Assembly: GCF_003144115.1 (NCBI RefSeq) | Contig: NW_020312026.1 | Location: 140,999-204,998, forward strand | Direction: 5' to 3' | Length of the DNA stretch: 64,000 nt | From: Tilletiopsis washingtonensis | Lineage: Eukaryota > Basidiomycota > Exobasidiomycetes > Entylomatales | Shown here: piece after piece, positions 11,357 to 22,108 of the stretch | Layout of the letters: every line of letters begins with the position of its first letter | Numbering within the stretch: the stretch's first letter is position 1 | The notes under the pieces: generated by a model | Told to the model about the DNA's origin: nothing | The model's input: the letters and a program-made list of their open reading frames with translations, nothing else | Databases searched by the model: none | Translations under genes and position numbers: made by a program

Positions 11357-11822
11357 GCTCGCCACGCATGAGCCACTTCCACGTCGGCGCCAACCGGGCG
11401 CGGCACGATAGTCACGATACGATACAGACCCTCTACTCTCAGACCTCTCTCACGCGCTAGGCACGAATGACGATTACGAGTACATGTGAAGCCACGGCTA
11501 TGGGTACAGATGGTGACTGGGTAGTAGAGAGATGTTGGAGATGCTCAGAAGGGTCGAATGGTGGGCTACGGCTGGAGATGCTGCGCAGGAAAGGACTGCG
11601 TCTCGAAGCGACACGGCTCTGGTGCGACGCAAGAGGACCGCGGTGTGAAGCGCGTGCGGGCGATGAAGCGACCGAGGAGCGACTGAAGACTTTGCTCGGG
11701 CGCGGCAGAGGGCGCAAAGGCCGGAGATGGAGGAAGGACGCGGCACGGGTGCGCGTGGCTGTCGAGGCAGCGATCGAATGGCTCGCGCAGTGACGACGCC
11801 CTCTTCCACCTCGAAGGCCCAA
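11357..11822. other. convergent intergenic region
   Basis: Lies between the stop codons of the ABCG and EAF6 genes, so it should hold two 3' ends. A short imperfect repeat of CGATA units occurs near 11407-11425. No gene recognised. Confidence 0.45.
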
Positions 11823-12389
11823 TCACTCCTCCTCGCGCCTGCGCTTCTTGTCCTTGCCGCCAGTGCCCGGCGCATCCTTGCGCTTCTTCTTCTTCTCCAC
11901 CGTCGGCGTGCCCGCAGCGCTCTCGGCATCCGCCGTGCCCTCCTTGCTGGCGCGCTGCTGGCCCTGCGAGCTCGACGCGGCGTTGGCAGCAGCTGCAGCG
12001 GCCGTAGCAGCCGCAGCCTCGGCACGCCGGCCCTCGTTGGCCTTCAGCTCCAGGCTGCGCGTGTACGTGGCCGAGCTGGTGCTGAAGAGGCGGTCCTCGA
12101 TCGGCACATCGGCGCCCAGGCCCGAGGCGGCCGCCGCGGCAGCGTTTGGCCGGCTGGGCCCGACCTTGAGGTACGAGTCGAAGCCCTTGACGATGTTGCC
12201 GCCAGACGCGGCCGTGGCGGCGAGGTAGGAGCCCTCAAAGAGAAAGATCTGCGACTCGAGGTCCGTGAGGGTGCGGTCGATGGTGCGCTTCTTGGCCAGG
12301 CCGGCGCGCAGCGCGCGCTTCGTCGACTCGTAGCGCTCCTTGGCCTCCTCGAGCGAGCCGGGCAGCGACGCCGGCGCGGCAGCTGGCAT
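11823..12389 (-). CDS. EAF6: EAF6, NuA4 histone acetyltransferase subunit
   Basis: Intronless, 188 residues. Residues 12-65 match the Eaf6 core: a coiled-coil helix (YESTKRALRAGLAKKRTID), the diagnostic DLESQIFLFEGSYL block, then GNIVKGFDSYL. In yeast, Eaf6 is a shared small subunit of the NuA4 and NuA3 acetyltransferase complexes. The remainder is an Ala/Ser-rich linker and a very basic tail (EKKKKRK and KDKKRRREEE) that could act as nuclear localisation signal or DNA contact. The ATG at 12389 was chosen because the homology begins just after it; the frame stays open upstream without similarity. The tail is longer than in yeast Eaf6 (about 113 residues). Head-to-head with the gene at 12716. 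Confidence 0.88.
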   Translation of the reverse strand: MPAAAPASLPGSLEEAKERYESTKRALRAGLAKKRTIDRTLTDLESQIFLFEGSYLAATAASGGNIVKGFDSYLKVGPSRPNAAAAAASGLGADVPIEDRLFSTSSATYTRSLELKANEGRRAEAAAATAAAAAANAASSSQGQQRASKEGTADAESAAGTPTVEKKKKRKDAPGTGGKDKKRRREEE

Positions 12390-12715
12390 GGTGTGCGCGG
12401 CGCAGGTACGATACGCGATGCAGGAGCGGGGCAAGCGAGCGAGCGAGATGCTGGTGGGTGGTGGTGGTAGGTCGCCAAGGAGCGGCGCGCGCGCACACGT
12501 GACGCGTGCTGGCGCCGTGGCTGGCTGATGCCCCTGTCCATCCGCCGAGCGCCGCCCGGGTCGGTGCTTCGCGAGCCAAGCGCGCTGTCCTTGAGACCAA
12601 CACAACCCCGCACTCTCGCGCGTGTCGTCCGGCCGTCCGACGCCGGCGCCATCCACCACCCAAGGCCCGCTCTTCTCACGACCTGCTCCATCTCACGCAC
12701 CTCACGACCCCCGCC
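12390..12715. promoter_or_regulatory. bidirectional promoter region
   Basis: 326 nt between the ATGs of EAF6 (leftward) and the DUF4045/GAR-transformylase gene (rightward). It must contain both promoters. No TATA-like element stands out; pyrimidine-rich stretches occur on the side leading into 12716. Confidence 0.5.
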
Positions 12716-15700
12716 ATGTCCTACTCACCGCCCCCCGACGCCGCCGCGCCGCTCTCCTCCTGGGTCGCCACGGTGCGCTCGGGCGCCTCGCACACCGGCG
12801 CCGGCATGCCCGCGTCGCAGTCGCGCCAGGAGCTCGAGGACGAGGTGCAGCGCAGCCGCGACGAGCGCGCCCGGCGCCGCAGCCGGCTCAGCGGCGGCAG
12901 CCAGCGCAGCAGTGACGAGCGTGAGTGAACAGTGCCGGATGCACCGGAAACGGGCCTCGGCGGCGCTCACACACGTCATCCAGCTCCTACATCCGCCACG
13001 ACGCCTCGCGGTGCAGCACTGCTTGCACGCTACGGCGGTGTCTCGGGCCCGACCGGCACCGCATCCATGGCCTCGTCCGGCGCCCCGACGTCGCTGGCCA
13101 GCTTCATGGGCGGACGCGCGACCGGGCCACGCCTTGGCAAGCTGGCAGGCGATGGACGCGGACCGCCGCCCGAGGCTGCCGATGCCGACAGTGCACCGCG
13201 TGCGCTGCCCGGAATGACTCAAGTCGGGCCGCGCGGCGGCATGGCCGGCATGCTCGAGGCTCGCAAGCGCGAGATGGCTGCCGGTCGCCCGCCGTCGCCC
13301 GACAAGACGAGCGTGCGGCCGACATCGCCTGTCAGAGAAGCTGCACCTCGCGCGGCATCGCCTGTCAAGGAGTGGGAGGCGCCACGTGCTGCCTCGCCCG
13401 TGCGGCCTACGCAGGCTCGCGATCTGCCGCGCGCTGCTTCTCCAGTCCAGGCAGCTCCAGCTCCAGCTCGCCTGCCTTCGCCCACTCGGCGCGACACTCT
13501 CCCGACTGGCGGCCGGGCGGCCTCGCCGGTCCGAGCTCCTCGCGCATGGGACGAGCCTGTCAGAGCTCTGCCTGCAGAGCCCGTGCGCTCGTCGTCGCCC
13601 ACTCGCGCCTACTCGCGCTCCGAGCCTGCGCGTCAGATGTCGTCCACCCGGCCGCTCAGTCCGGCAAAGCCTCAGGACGCTCCTGCTTTAAAGTCGACTG
13701 GCCCTGACTGGGCCGCCACAGCAGGTCTGCCGCGCAAGGCCAACGCCGAGTCAGGAGCGCAGACGTCTCCGCTGCGCAGTCCTGCTCTGCCTGTTGGACG
13801 CGCGCCTTCTCCCCTCAAGGATGTGGCCAGAGGTCCGTCTCCGACGCGTGCGAGCTCGCTCAGAGATGCGCCCGTCCAGCGACCGCTCTCTCCCGTGCGC
13901 GCGCCGACGCAGCACGCGCCTTCTCCCGAGCGTGCACCTGTGGAGACCTCGCCGGCCAAGGTCGCCTCTCCCATGCGGCAGACCTCGTTTGAGCTCTCAA
14001 AGGGCCTCAACTCGCCCTCGCCGAAGCCATCGCCCGCCTTCTCTACGCCAGTGCCTACGTCCGCTGAGAAAACGCCGAGCGCGAGCATCACCCGTCTGCG
14101 CGGCCGCTCGATGGTGCAGCAGCGTCTGCGCGAAGCACAGGAGCGGGACGCTGCTGGCAGCGCTGCGTCGCCAAGCATCGAGCTGCCGGCGAGGAATAGC
14201 CCCGCCAAGACGCCATCCTCCGCAGCCAGCAGGTGGACGCCTCCAGCGCCGGCACAGGGCACGCCCACGCCTGCTGCGCCGGTGAAGCGCTGGACTGTCG
14301 ACACTGCCAGCACCGAGACGTCCTCGCCCGCTGCCAAGAAGCCGTGGGCGCCCGGAAAGAGCGCGACTGCGCTGCCGGGCATGGCATCTGGCGGACCCGT
14401 CTCACCGCCAGTGTTCGGCGCACCGCGGCCTCGCAGCCCTGTGCGCCCGACTGCGCTGCGCACAGAGTCAGATGACGCTGTGGCTGCGCCAGTCCGCCTT
14501 CCTGGCATGGGCGGGGCGCAGTCGCCGTTCAAGGCGCTTGAGCAGAAGGCTTCGTCTACCGAGTCGGGCGTCCTGGCACCGCTGACCGCCGGCAGGGCCA
14601 AGGGCCCGGCGAAGCGATCGCGCACGAGCGGCTCTACTGCTTCCGCCGCAACGGCGGTCCAGCCAGCAGCTGCCCCTGCTGCCCAGCCTGCTGCGGAGCC
14701 TGCTCCGATCTCGCACTTTATCGGCTCAGTGCCCGCCGACACCGATCCGTCGGTGTCGAAGCTGATCGGCACTGGGCAGGACACGTACGGCAGAATCGTG
14801 CCGTCGGACCGCATGGACATGGAGCGCTCAAAGATGAGCGTGCGAGAGGTGGAGGAAGGGCTGCGCTCCGGAGTCAAGGAGCTTGGCAGGGTGCGCGCGA
14901 CGGGTGGTAAGAGCATCGCGGTGCTCATCTCTGGCAACGGTGAGACTGCTTCGTGCGATGGCATCGATTCAGGCTAACGCGCGCCGGAACAGGGAGCAAC
15001 CTGCAGGCACTCATCGACGCCACGCTGATCGAGTCGACGGCGCTGCCTGGCGCATACATCTCATTTGTCCTCTCCAACCGCAAGGCCGCGTACGGCCTCA
15101 CGCGCGCCTCGACGTCCAACCCGCCGATCCCGACCGCCGTCTCATCGCTCAAGACGTATCAGAGCAAGCATCCGGGTGCGACGCGCGACGAGTACGACGT
15201 GGACCTGGCGCGCATCATCATTGATGCGCACGATGGGCGTGCGCCAGATCTCATCGTGCTGGCCGGCTTCATGCACATCGTCTCGCCGGTATTCCTCGCG
15301 GCTATGGGCCATGCTGGAGATGGCCGCAGCAAGGCGCCAGCCTGGGCGCCGGCGCGCCCCGTGCCCATCATCAACCTGCACCCAGCGCTGCCGGGCGCGT
15401 TCGACGGAGCGCAGGCCATTGAGCGCGCGTTTGCAGCCTTTCAGCGCGGCGACATTCGCTCGACCGGAGTGATGGTGCACGAGGTCGTCGCCGAGGTGGA
15501 CCGAGGCAGCCCGGTGCTCGTGCGTGAGGTGCCCATCGAGCGCGACGACACGCTGGCCTCGCTCGAGGAGAAAATTCACGTGCTGGAGCATCGCCTCATC
15601 GTCGAGGGCACGCGTGCGATGCTTGACCGCCCGCCAGTCGTGCCGCAGACCGACCACTCGGAGGAGCGCAACCCGTGGGCCAGCACGATCCGCGCCAAAT

Positions 15701-17496
15701 CGCCAGACAAGCTGCCTGCCCGGCCGATGGCTCCGACGCCAGACGCACTGCCCGCGCCTGAGCCGGAGAGCAGTCTTCGCAGCCCAGTTTCTCCCGGCAT
15801 CGTCCTCGGCACGACGCCGCCGCTCAGCGCTTCGGCCGGCAGCGGCACCGCGCCTGTGCCGCGCGCCCGCCGACGGACGCTCAGCCGGCCGAACAGCGTC
15901 TACGGTGGCGGGCCTGCTCTCGCAGACCTGGTCGAGCAGCCCGAGGCCGGCGGCGTGTCTGTTGCTGCTGCCGCCGCTCGGTGGGGCACCGCCGGCGCCG
16001 AAACTGGCCGCGAGACGCCCCGGAGCCGTCGCGGCTCGGGTGCTCGGCCGGTCACCATGTACGCCGGCGGTCCTCCGATACCTCAGGCCCCCGCGGCGTC
16101 ACTCACGCGTTCGGCCAGCGTGCTGAAGCTCGAGTCGGGCGCGCGCAAGCTCGAGGCGCTCGTCAACGGCACCGAGATCAGCTCGTCGCCGCTATCGCCG
16201 CCAGCCGGCCCGGCGAGTATGCCCTTTTCTCGCAGCCCAGCTCCGACGTCGACGCTCGTGCAACTGGCCATCCCATCGCAGCCTGCTCTACGCTTTGACC
16301 TGCAGTCCTTCGTTGCTGCCGAAGCGCGCTCGATGCGCTCGCCGCGGCAGGCGACAGAGAAGCCGCGCACTGTCAGTCTGGAGATGTTCTCCATCTCCAG
16401 CGCAGGCGAGACCACTGCGCTGCGCCCGGACGAGTACCACATTATGCACGAGTCCGAGCTGCTTGCGCTGGTGCACCGGCACAAGTCGTCCGACGGGCTC
16501 GTCGCCACGAGCGTGTTGGTTCGCGTCGGCCGTTTTGCCCAGCCGCAGGGCCTGGCGCTCGCCAAGCTTCAGCAGCTCGCCTCGCGCTACGCAGCCACGC
16601 CCGTGTACGTGCCGCAAGGCGCAGAGACAAAGGAGCTGGCCGAGACGCTCGGCCGGCCGCTCATCTCGCGGCAAGGATCGCGCGCGCACTGGGAGGAGGA
16701 GGGCACGACGCTGTACGAGTTGCGAGTTGAGGAGACGCTCGTGACCCTGGAGCAGCTCGACCTGGCCACCTCGAACCTCTGCTCGAGCTTCTCCTACATT
16801 GCCTCGGTGCTTGGCTCGCCCTTCGTCTGGCACGGACAGGGCACGGCCGCCGACGAGCGCAGCATCGCAACGAGCTTGCTCTCCGACCTCTACCCCAACG
16901 CGCTGCCTCTCGAGTACCTCGAAGGACAGGAGGACGAGATGTTCTGGGCCTTCTTCGACTCACTCACTCCGTACGCGTCGGCGAGTCACCACCGCCACCG
17001 CCCGCAACTCTTGGCGCGCGAGCGGCTTGCTCGACTCTACGAGGTTGGAGATGCAGGCGTGCAGCGCATCGAGACGCCGAGCGCCCATGCGTTGTCGGCG
17101 CAGGCGGTCCATGTGCTCGCGGCGCCGCTAGAGACGTACGTGATCGTGGGCGCGGATGCTCGTGGGCAGAGAGGCGCCATCAGCCTCGCGCTCGACCTCG
17201 CCGAGAGTCTCTCAAGCGCCGCCGTGCAGCGGCGTGCCGCGGGCTCAATGCGTCCGCCGTGCCACCTCGTCGTGCAGCCATCGAAGGCGCCAAGAGAGCT
17301 GCGGGCGCAGCTGCGCGCATGGGACTATGCTCCCGCCACGGCGTCCCACACAACGCCGGCGCCATCCCTCATGAACGTGGTCAACGCGTCTCAAGCGCGG
17401 GCGGAGCTTGCCCGCGCTGCCTTTGCGCCGAGCGACGTGGCCGAGCCGAGCTTCCTGCCTGTGGGTGTGCACCCGTCCATGCTGCCCTCAGCGTAA
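12716..17496 (+). CDS. ADE8: DUF4045 - GAR transformylase - gelsolin-like fusion protein
   Basis: Three exons (12716-12920, 12984-14939, 14993-17496), 1,554 residues. Residues 1-70 carry the charged helix of DUF4045 proteins (QELEDEVQRSRDERARRR). About 70-700 is disordered and rich in SP repeats (RAASPV, SPVR). Residues about 709-930 form a complete phosphoribosylglycinamide formyltransferase: the ISGNGSNLQAL loop, IVLAGFMHIVSP, the catalytic NLHPALPG (Asn and His), then GVMVHEVVAEVDRG with the second His and the catalytic Asp. This enzyme carries out step three of purine synthesis with 10-formyl-THF. After a second linker, about 1180-1554 resembles gelsolin repeats as found at the end of DUF4045 proteins (VSLEMFSIS, TSNLCSSFSYI, FVWHGQGT, MFWAFFDSL). 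Exon 3 runs from inside the enzyme to the stop without a break, and exon 2 runs from the DUF4045 part into the enzyme, so splitting into separate genes would need internal start and stop codons that are not there. Confidence 0.85.
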
Positions 17497-19747
17497 TCAT
17501 GCGATATTTCTGGACTCTGCTCTCTCGCTGTCTTCACCTCGTGCTCGATAGGGCCGAGGCTGGCCTAAGCACGCTATCTGACGCATCACCGGGCGAGCCA
17601 GTCACCGCTCACCGACAATGCAGCGAGGCTCTCCTGTATGCCAAGCAAAGCAGCGAGTTGGACCCCTCGTGGGCCGGGAGGGACAGTGCAGCGCGGGGAA
17701 GCCGGGCTGGCTTCACTTCGGGTTGGCCGTCGGCTCTGGTCCACGTGCGCTGCCAGGAAGCGGGGCGAGGAGGCGCCTTCTTGCTCGAGCCCCGTGCGGG
17801 ACCATGCCCGAAGCGAGCAACGGCATGCTGATGTGCTCTGCGGTGAGCTTCCGGTTCTCAGCGGACAGGTCGGAAGACACGCGGCCATGTCGGAAGCGAG
17901 AGCCGTGGCAGCATGCGCATGAGCGGGCGGCCCGGAGGCCGACGACATGCAGACCCAGCGCACAGGCAGGAGGGCGCGCGCACTCGGTGGCTGCTCACAT
18001 CTGCAGCCGCTGAGCGGAGCTGGCTGCCATCGCGAAGAACATCGCTGTGGCGCAGGTGCAGGTGTTGCGTCGTCAAATTGAGATCGCACATGCGCATGCA
18101 ACGTGCATCGCAGCGACTGCGAGCGATGGCGAGCAAGCTGCGCCTGGATGCCTTGCTCACATCGCTCGGGCAGGCGCGGCAAGGTGCTGCGAGAGTCTCG
18201 CCACGCTCGGAGGCGCCTCCGCACGCTCCCACGAGGCAGGGCTGCGCTACGGAGACAATCTGCGCTCGGCGAGCGGCGGCGAGCAGAGCAGCCAGCGACT
18301 AGCCTTGCGGAGCGCACGCGCTCACACGAGCCGCCGGCAGCGCCAGACCCCGGGGCCGACGGGGCAGCGCTGAGACCGCCGCTTGCGCCAGAAGCAGGGA
18401 TTTGCAGCGCAGCGAGTGGCGCGGCGAGGGCGCCGAGCGTGCTGCGTGTCGGAGGTGCTGGAGCGGGAGCACGGCGTGCGCCGCGTGCGATGGACGGCGA
18501 CGGCGGCGCGCCGGCGTGCTTGGGAGCGTGAGAGCAGGCGTGGATAGGCGTGCGGTACCGCAGCCCCGGCACTGCAGCTGCAGCTGGATGTTGCGCCTTC
18601 TCGCACGGTGCGGCAGAACGCTGCGCCAAAAGAAGTCAGGGCGCGGGGCGGGCGCATGAGCACGTGCGTGGCGCTTGCGCGAGACGATGCCAAGACCACG
18701 AGCGCACGTTCGCTCATGGGCGTCGCCTCGACGGCGGCGCGCCGCCTGTCTCGCACGCAGACGCCATGCTCCAGATTGGGAGTCCGCGTGCAGATCGCTA
18801 GTGCCATGTGCTGCATGCGCAGGTCTTGGCACGAAGGCTGCATGGCCCGGCCCCTCTGCGCCTGCGCCATGCCACCGCACCGAGCGTGCACCGCGCATGC
18901 GGCTCCGCACGCGGCGCATCAACAGAACACAGGCACGCGGGCGTGGCGCTGGACCCCTGGGGCACGCCGCCTGTGTGTGCGCGCGTCGCGCTGCCCCATG
19001 CAGCCGCGCGTGCCTGCGCCCGGTGCCGCTCCTCTCGCCGCAGAGGTGTCGAACGCCCTCCCGCAACCGCAACCGACGGCTCCTCGCTGCCCGAGGCGGC
19101 GGCATCCGGCCTGCGGCTTGAGGCTGCTCCCGCTCTCGCCGCCGCCGCCTCTGGCGCGAGAAGCTGCAATGCACACCCGGTGCGGCGCGCCGCGAGGCCA
19201 GCGGGTGGCGCGCTAGGCCTCCCGCCCGGCGTGCGCTCCCTCGGAGAGGCAGGACCCCTTGCTCGGCTGCTGCTCTGTCGATGTGCTGCGCCGCCGCCAG
19301 CGCCTCGGGCACCTCGGGCTGCTGCGTGAAATTGTCCCTGTCCTGCGCCCTGCGGCGCCGGCGGCCGGGCTCCCGCCCGCAGCGGGCCTGCGGCATTGCG
19401 GACGCTCCCGCCGCTTCGTGCCCGGGCGCGCCCCCGCGCCGCATGCCACCCAGAAGGAGCCACGGCGCACCAGAGACCGAGCCTGGCCCCGCTCCAGGGC
19501 CGCAGAGTGAACGTGCACGCTGCACGATGGCCAGCACGGCGCAATGGAGTGCAGCGTGGCGAGCGGAAAACTCGTGCGCGCGCCTCCGCGAGAAGGTCCG
19601 GCTGGGAGGAGTGCCGCCGCCGGCGCACCTGCGAGAGAGGCACACGCATCCGCCATCCTTCTCACCGGGCTGCGCAGAAGGATAAAGAGCAGCACCTGCG
19701 CGCCCGAAGCTGCCCTTTCCTCAGCAAGCCTCACCCCCTCCTTCGCC
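17497..19747. other. long gene-free interval upstream of PHO89-like gene
   Basis: 2.25 kb of very GC-rich sequence. Several long open frames exist (one of 448 codons on the minus strand, 18299-19645) but they are Arg/Ala/Pro-rich, share no family motif and look like GC artefacts. The only signals noted are a GATAAAG at 19681-19687 and two CACGTG hexamers at 17742 and 18661. Confidence 0.45.
19681..19687 (+). promoter_or_regulatory. TATA-like element (GATAAAG)
   Basis: Lies 66 nt before the PHO89-like ATG, in otherwise GC-rich DNA, at nearly the same distance as the CATAAAG before the gene at 957. Likely core promoter element; unproven. Confidence 0.3.
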
Positions 19748-21520
19748 ATGCCGGTCCTCAGCCAGTATGATTACATCTTCGCCATAGGCACTATGTTTGC
19801 GCTCCTTGACGCATTCAACAACGGTGCCAACGACGTCGCCAACGCCTGGGCCACGTCGGTGTCCTCGCGCTCGATCAGCTACCGCGGCGCGATGGTCTGC
19901 GCTACGGTCTTCGAGCTCCTCGGCGCTCTGACCGTCGGTGCCCGCACGGCCGACACGATCAAGAATGGCATCATCCCGCCGTCGACGTTCCAGGGCAACG
20001 CCGGCGTGCAGATGCTCGCCTTCACCTGCGCGCTCGCCGGTGCCTCGTCGTGGGTCATGTGGTGCACGCGCAACTCGGCCCACGTCTCGTCGACCTACTC
20101 GCTCATCTCGGCCGTCGCCGGTGTCGGTGTTGCCACGGCCGGTGCGCGCAACGTGCAGTGGGGCTGGAACAACGGCAAGGGTCTCGGTGCCATCTTCGCC
20201 GGCCTCGCCATGGCTCCCGTGTGCGCCGCAGCATTTGGTGCCATCATCTTCGGCCTCATCCGCACCATCGTCCACGTCCGCAAGAACCCCGTTCCGTGGG
20301 CCGTCTGGACTGCTCCCTTCTTCTTCCTCGTCGCCGGCACGGTCTGCGCCCTCTCGATCGTCTACAAGGGCTCGCCCAACCTCGGCCTCGACAAGCGCCC
20401 GCCGTGGTTCATCGCCTCGGTGTCCGTCGGCACCGGTGTCGGCCTCGCCATCCTCTCGGCCATCTTCTTCGTCCCGTGGCTGCACGCCAAGGTCATCAAG
20501 AAGGACCAGAACGTCAAGGGCTGGCAGGTGCTGACCGGCCCGGCGCTCTGGGCCACGCCCTACGCCACCGGTGACGCCGTCGCCAAGGTCCCCGACTACT
20601 CGGTCATCCAGCACGGCCCCGAGTCGGCGCGCAACAGCACCGACGACATCTCCGTCGACGACGAGAAGATCATGGTCGAGCAGGTCGCCGAGATCCGCCC
20701 GCTCAAGACGCAGAAGGAGCTCAACCAGGAGGCCGACGAGCGCGTCTACGCCAAGCTGCGCCAGAACAAGGGCGCCATCGGCTGGGCCATGCGCTACCTG
20801 CACGACCACCCCATGGGCCAGGGCGCCATCTACGAGACGCACAACCTGAAGCGCGCCGTGCAGCGCATCCCCGCCATGGTCGTCGTCGCTGCGCTCTACG
20901 GCATGCACTACGACATCCACACGGCGCAGGCCGGCATCGAGGGCACGCCCGAGGGCAACCGCATGGAGCGCGTCTACTCGCACGCGACCAAGTACCCCAA
21001 CGAGGTCGAGCACACCTACTCGTTCATCCAGCTCATCACCGCCTGCACCGCCTCCTTCGCCCACGGCGCCAACGACGTCGGCAACGCCGTCGCCCCCTGG
21101 GCCGTCATCTACTCGGCCTGGTCCACCGGCGACGCCGCCAAGTCCAAGCTCCCCGTCGCCACGTGGCAGATCGCCGTCGTCGCCCTCACCATCGTCGCCG
21201 GCTTCGTCTTCTACGGCTACAACATCATGCGCGTCATGGGCAACAAGCTCACCTACCACTCGCCCTCGCGCGGCACGTCCATGGAGCTCGGCGCCGCCAT
21301 CACCATCCTCGTCTTCTCGCAGTACAAGCTGCCGGTGTCGACCTCGATGTGCATCACGGGCGCCACCGTCGGCGTCGGCGTGCTCGGTGGCTACAAGGCC
21401 GTCAACTGGCAACGTGTGGGTTTGCTCGTGCTGTCTTGGATCGTCACGATTCCGATCGCCGGTATGCTGGCTGGTATCCCGATGGCCATCATCCTCAATG
21501 CGCCGCGCTTCGGCATCTAA
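19748..21520 (+). CDS. PHO89: Na+/phosphate symporter, PHO89 (PiT) family
   Basis: A single exon of 590 residues. Both halves carry the PiT signature: GANDVANAWATS at residue 26 and GANDVGNAVAP near 440, each within a hydrophobic bundle, separated by a hydrophilic cytosolic loop (about 255-370) rich in charged residues. Ten to twelve membrane segments can be traced. Known fungal members take up phosphate with sodium at the plasma membrane under phosphate shortage, usually at alkaline pH. The second-half motif SQYKLPVSTSMCITGATVGVG is intact, so transport is expected. The start at 19748 places the first membrane segment eight residues in; an upstream in-frame Met at 19544 would add 68 residues without similarity. 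Third-position C is extreme, suggesting strong expression. No intron, in contrast to its neighbours. Confidence 0.95.
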   Translation: MPVLSQYDYIFAIGTMFALLDAFNNGANDVANAWATSVSSRSISYRGAMVCATVFELLGALTVGARTADTIKNGIIPPSTFQGNAGVQMLAFTCALAGASSWVMWCTRNSAHVSSTYSLISAVAGVGVATAGARNVQWGWNNGKGLGAIFAGLAMAPVCAAAFGAIIFGLIRTIVHVRKNPVPWAVWTAPFFFLVAGTVCALSIVYKGSPNLGLDKRPPWFIASVSVGTGVGLAILSAIFFVPWLHAKVIKKDQNVKGWQVLTGPALWATPYATGDAVAKVPDYSVIQHGPESARNSTDDISVDDEKIMVEQVAEIRPLKTQKELNQEADERVYAKLRQNKGAIGWAMRYLHDHPMGQGAIYETHNLKRAVQRIPAMVVVAALYGMHYDIHTAQAGIEGTPEGNRMERVYSHATKYPNEVEHTYSFIQLITACTASFAHGANDVGNAVAPWAVIYSAWSTGDAAKSKLPVATWQIAVVALTIVAGFVFYGYNIMRVMGNKLTYHSPSRGTSMELGAAITILVFSQYKLPVSTSMCITGATVGVGVLGGYKAVNWQRVGLLVLSWIVTIPIAGMLAGIPMAIILNAPRFGI

Positions 21521-22108
21521 GCGTCTCGCTGCGACCCTCTTCCGCCCTTCGCTTGTTCATACGGTCCCCCCTCCCCCACGTCACTGTAAAAAGTTCCTTG
21601 CAATCGAGCTGTTGCTCCACGTCTATCTTGTGTGACGAGTGGCTTGCGAAACAGTAAGTGAGCCGCCTCGAGCGTGGCTCGCGAGACGAGAAGTGAGCCG
21701 CTTCGAACGAGTTCCTGGCTCACATTGTCGCGTCGCCCCCGTGACATAGGCCAAGCCGAGCCAATGGCCTCTGCGTGCGAGGCCGGACACTGAGCAGTGC
21801 GGCTAGCGAGCGTTGCGCACACAGGGCTACGCCGCGAGTCGTTGCCGGAAGAGGGTGTGATGGACGAGGTCAAGGCTCGGGCGGCGCGTGGAGGGCGGCT
21901 GGCTCGGGCGGCGCGGGGGCGAAAGGGGAGTCGCTCGCACCCGTCTGGCATGCGTGGGAACAAGCTGACAGCGCCGTGCACGGAGCAGCACCGCGCGTCG
22001 TCAGCTCGCCGCGCGGCGCAGCCAGAGTTTGGCTGCACCCTCGACTCTCACCTCCTGCCTCGCCTCCACCACTCCACAGCACCTCACCCCTCACACCCTC
22101 TGCCCAGC
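21521..22108. other. intergenic region between tandem genes
   Basis: Holds the 3' end of the PHO89-like gene and the promoter of PUP3. A 19-nt direct repeat with period 35 lies at 21656-21709. The last 80 nt are pyrimidine-rich and end CCCAGC before the ATG. No gene recognised. Confidence 0.45.
21656..21709 (+). repeat. imperfect 19-nt direct repeat, period 35
   Basis: AAGTGAGCCGCCTCGAGCG at 21656 recurs at 21691 with two changes (17 of 19 identical). Located about 135 nt past the PHO89-like stop codon. Confidence 0.55.

Noticed and set aside
14953-17496. Separate ADE8-like gene starting inside the intron at 14953
   Set aside because: That Met reads through the intron 3' end and lacks the first strand and glycine loop of the enzyme; splicing to exon 2 restores the loop exactly.
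17742-18666. Two CACGTG hexamers upstream of PHO89 as possible phosphate-response (Pho4-type) sites
   Set aside because: About one such hexamer is expected by chance in 2.2 kb of this composition, and both are more than 1 kb from the start codon.
18299-19645. 448-codon minus-strand frame in the PHO89 upstream interval
   Set aside because: Arg/Ala/Pro-rich with scattered Cys and His, no domain, overlapping similar frames on the other strand; expected by chance at this GC content.
19721-21412. 563-codon open frame on the minus strand across the PHO89-like gene
   Set aside because: Asp/Gly/Val/Arg-rich antisense shadow with no family similarity.
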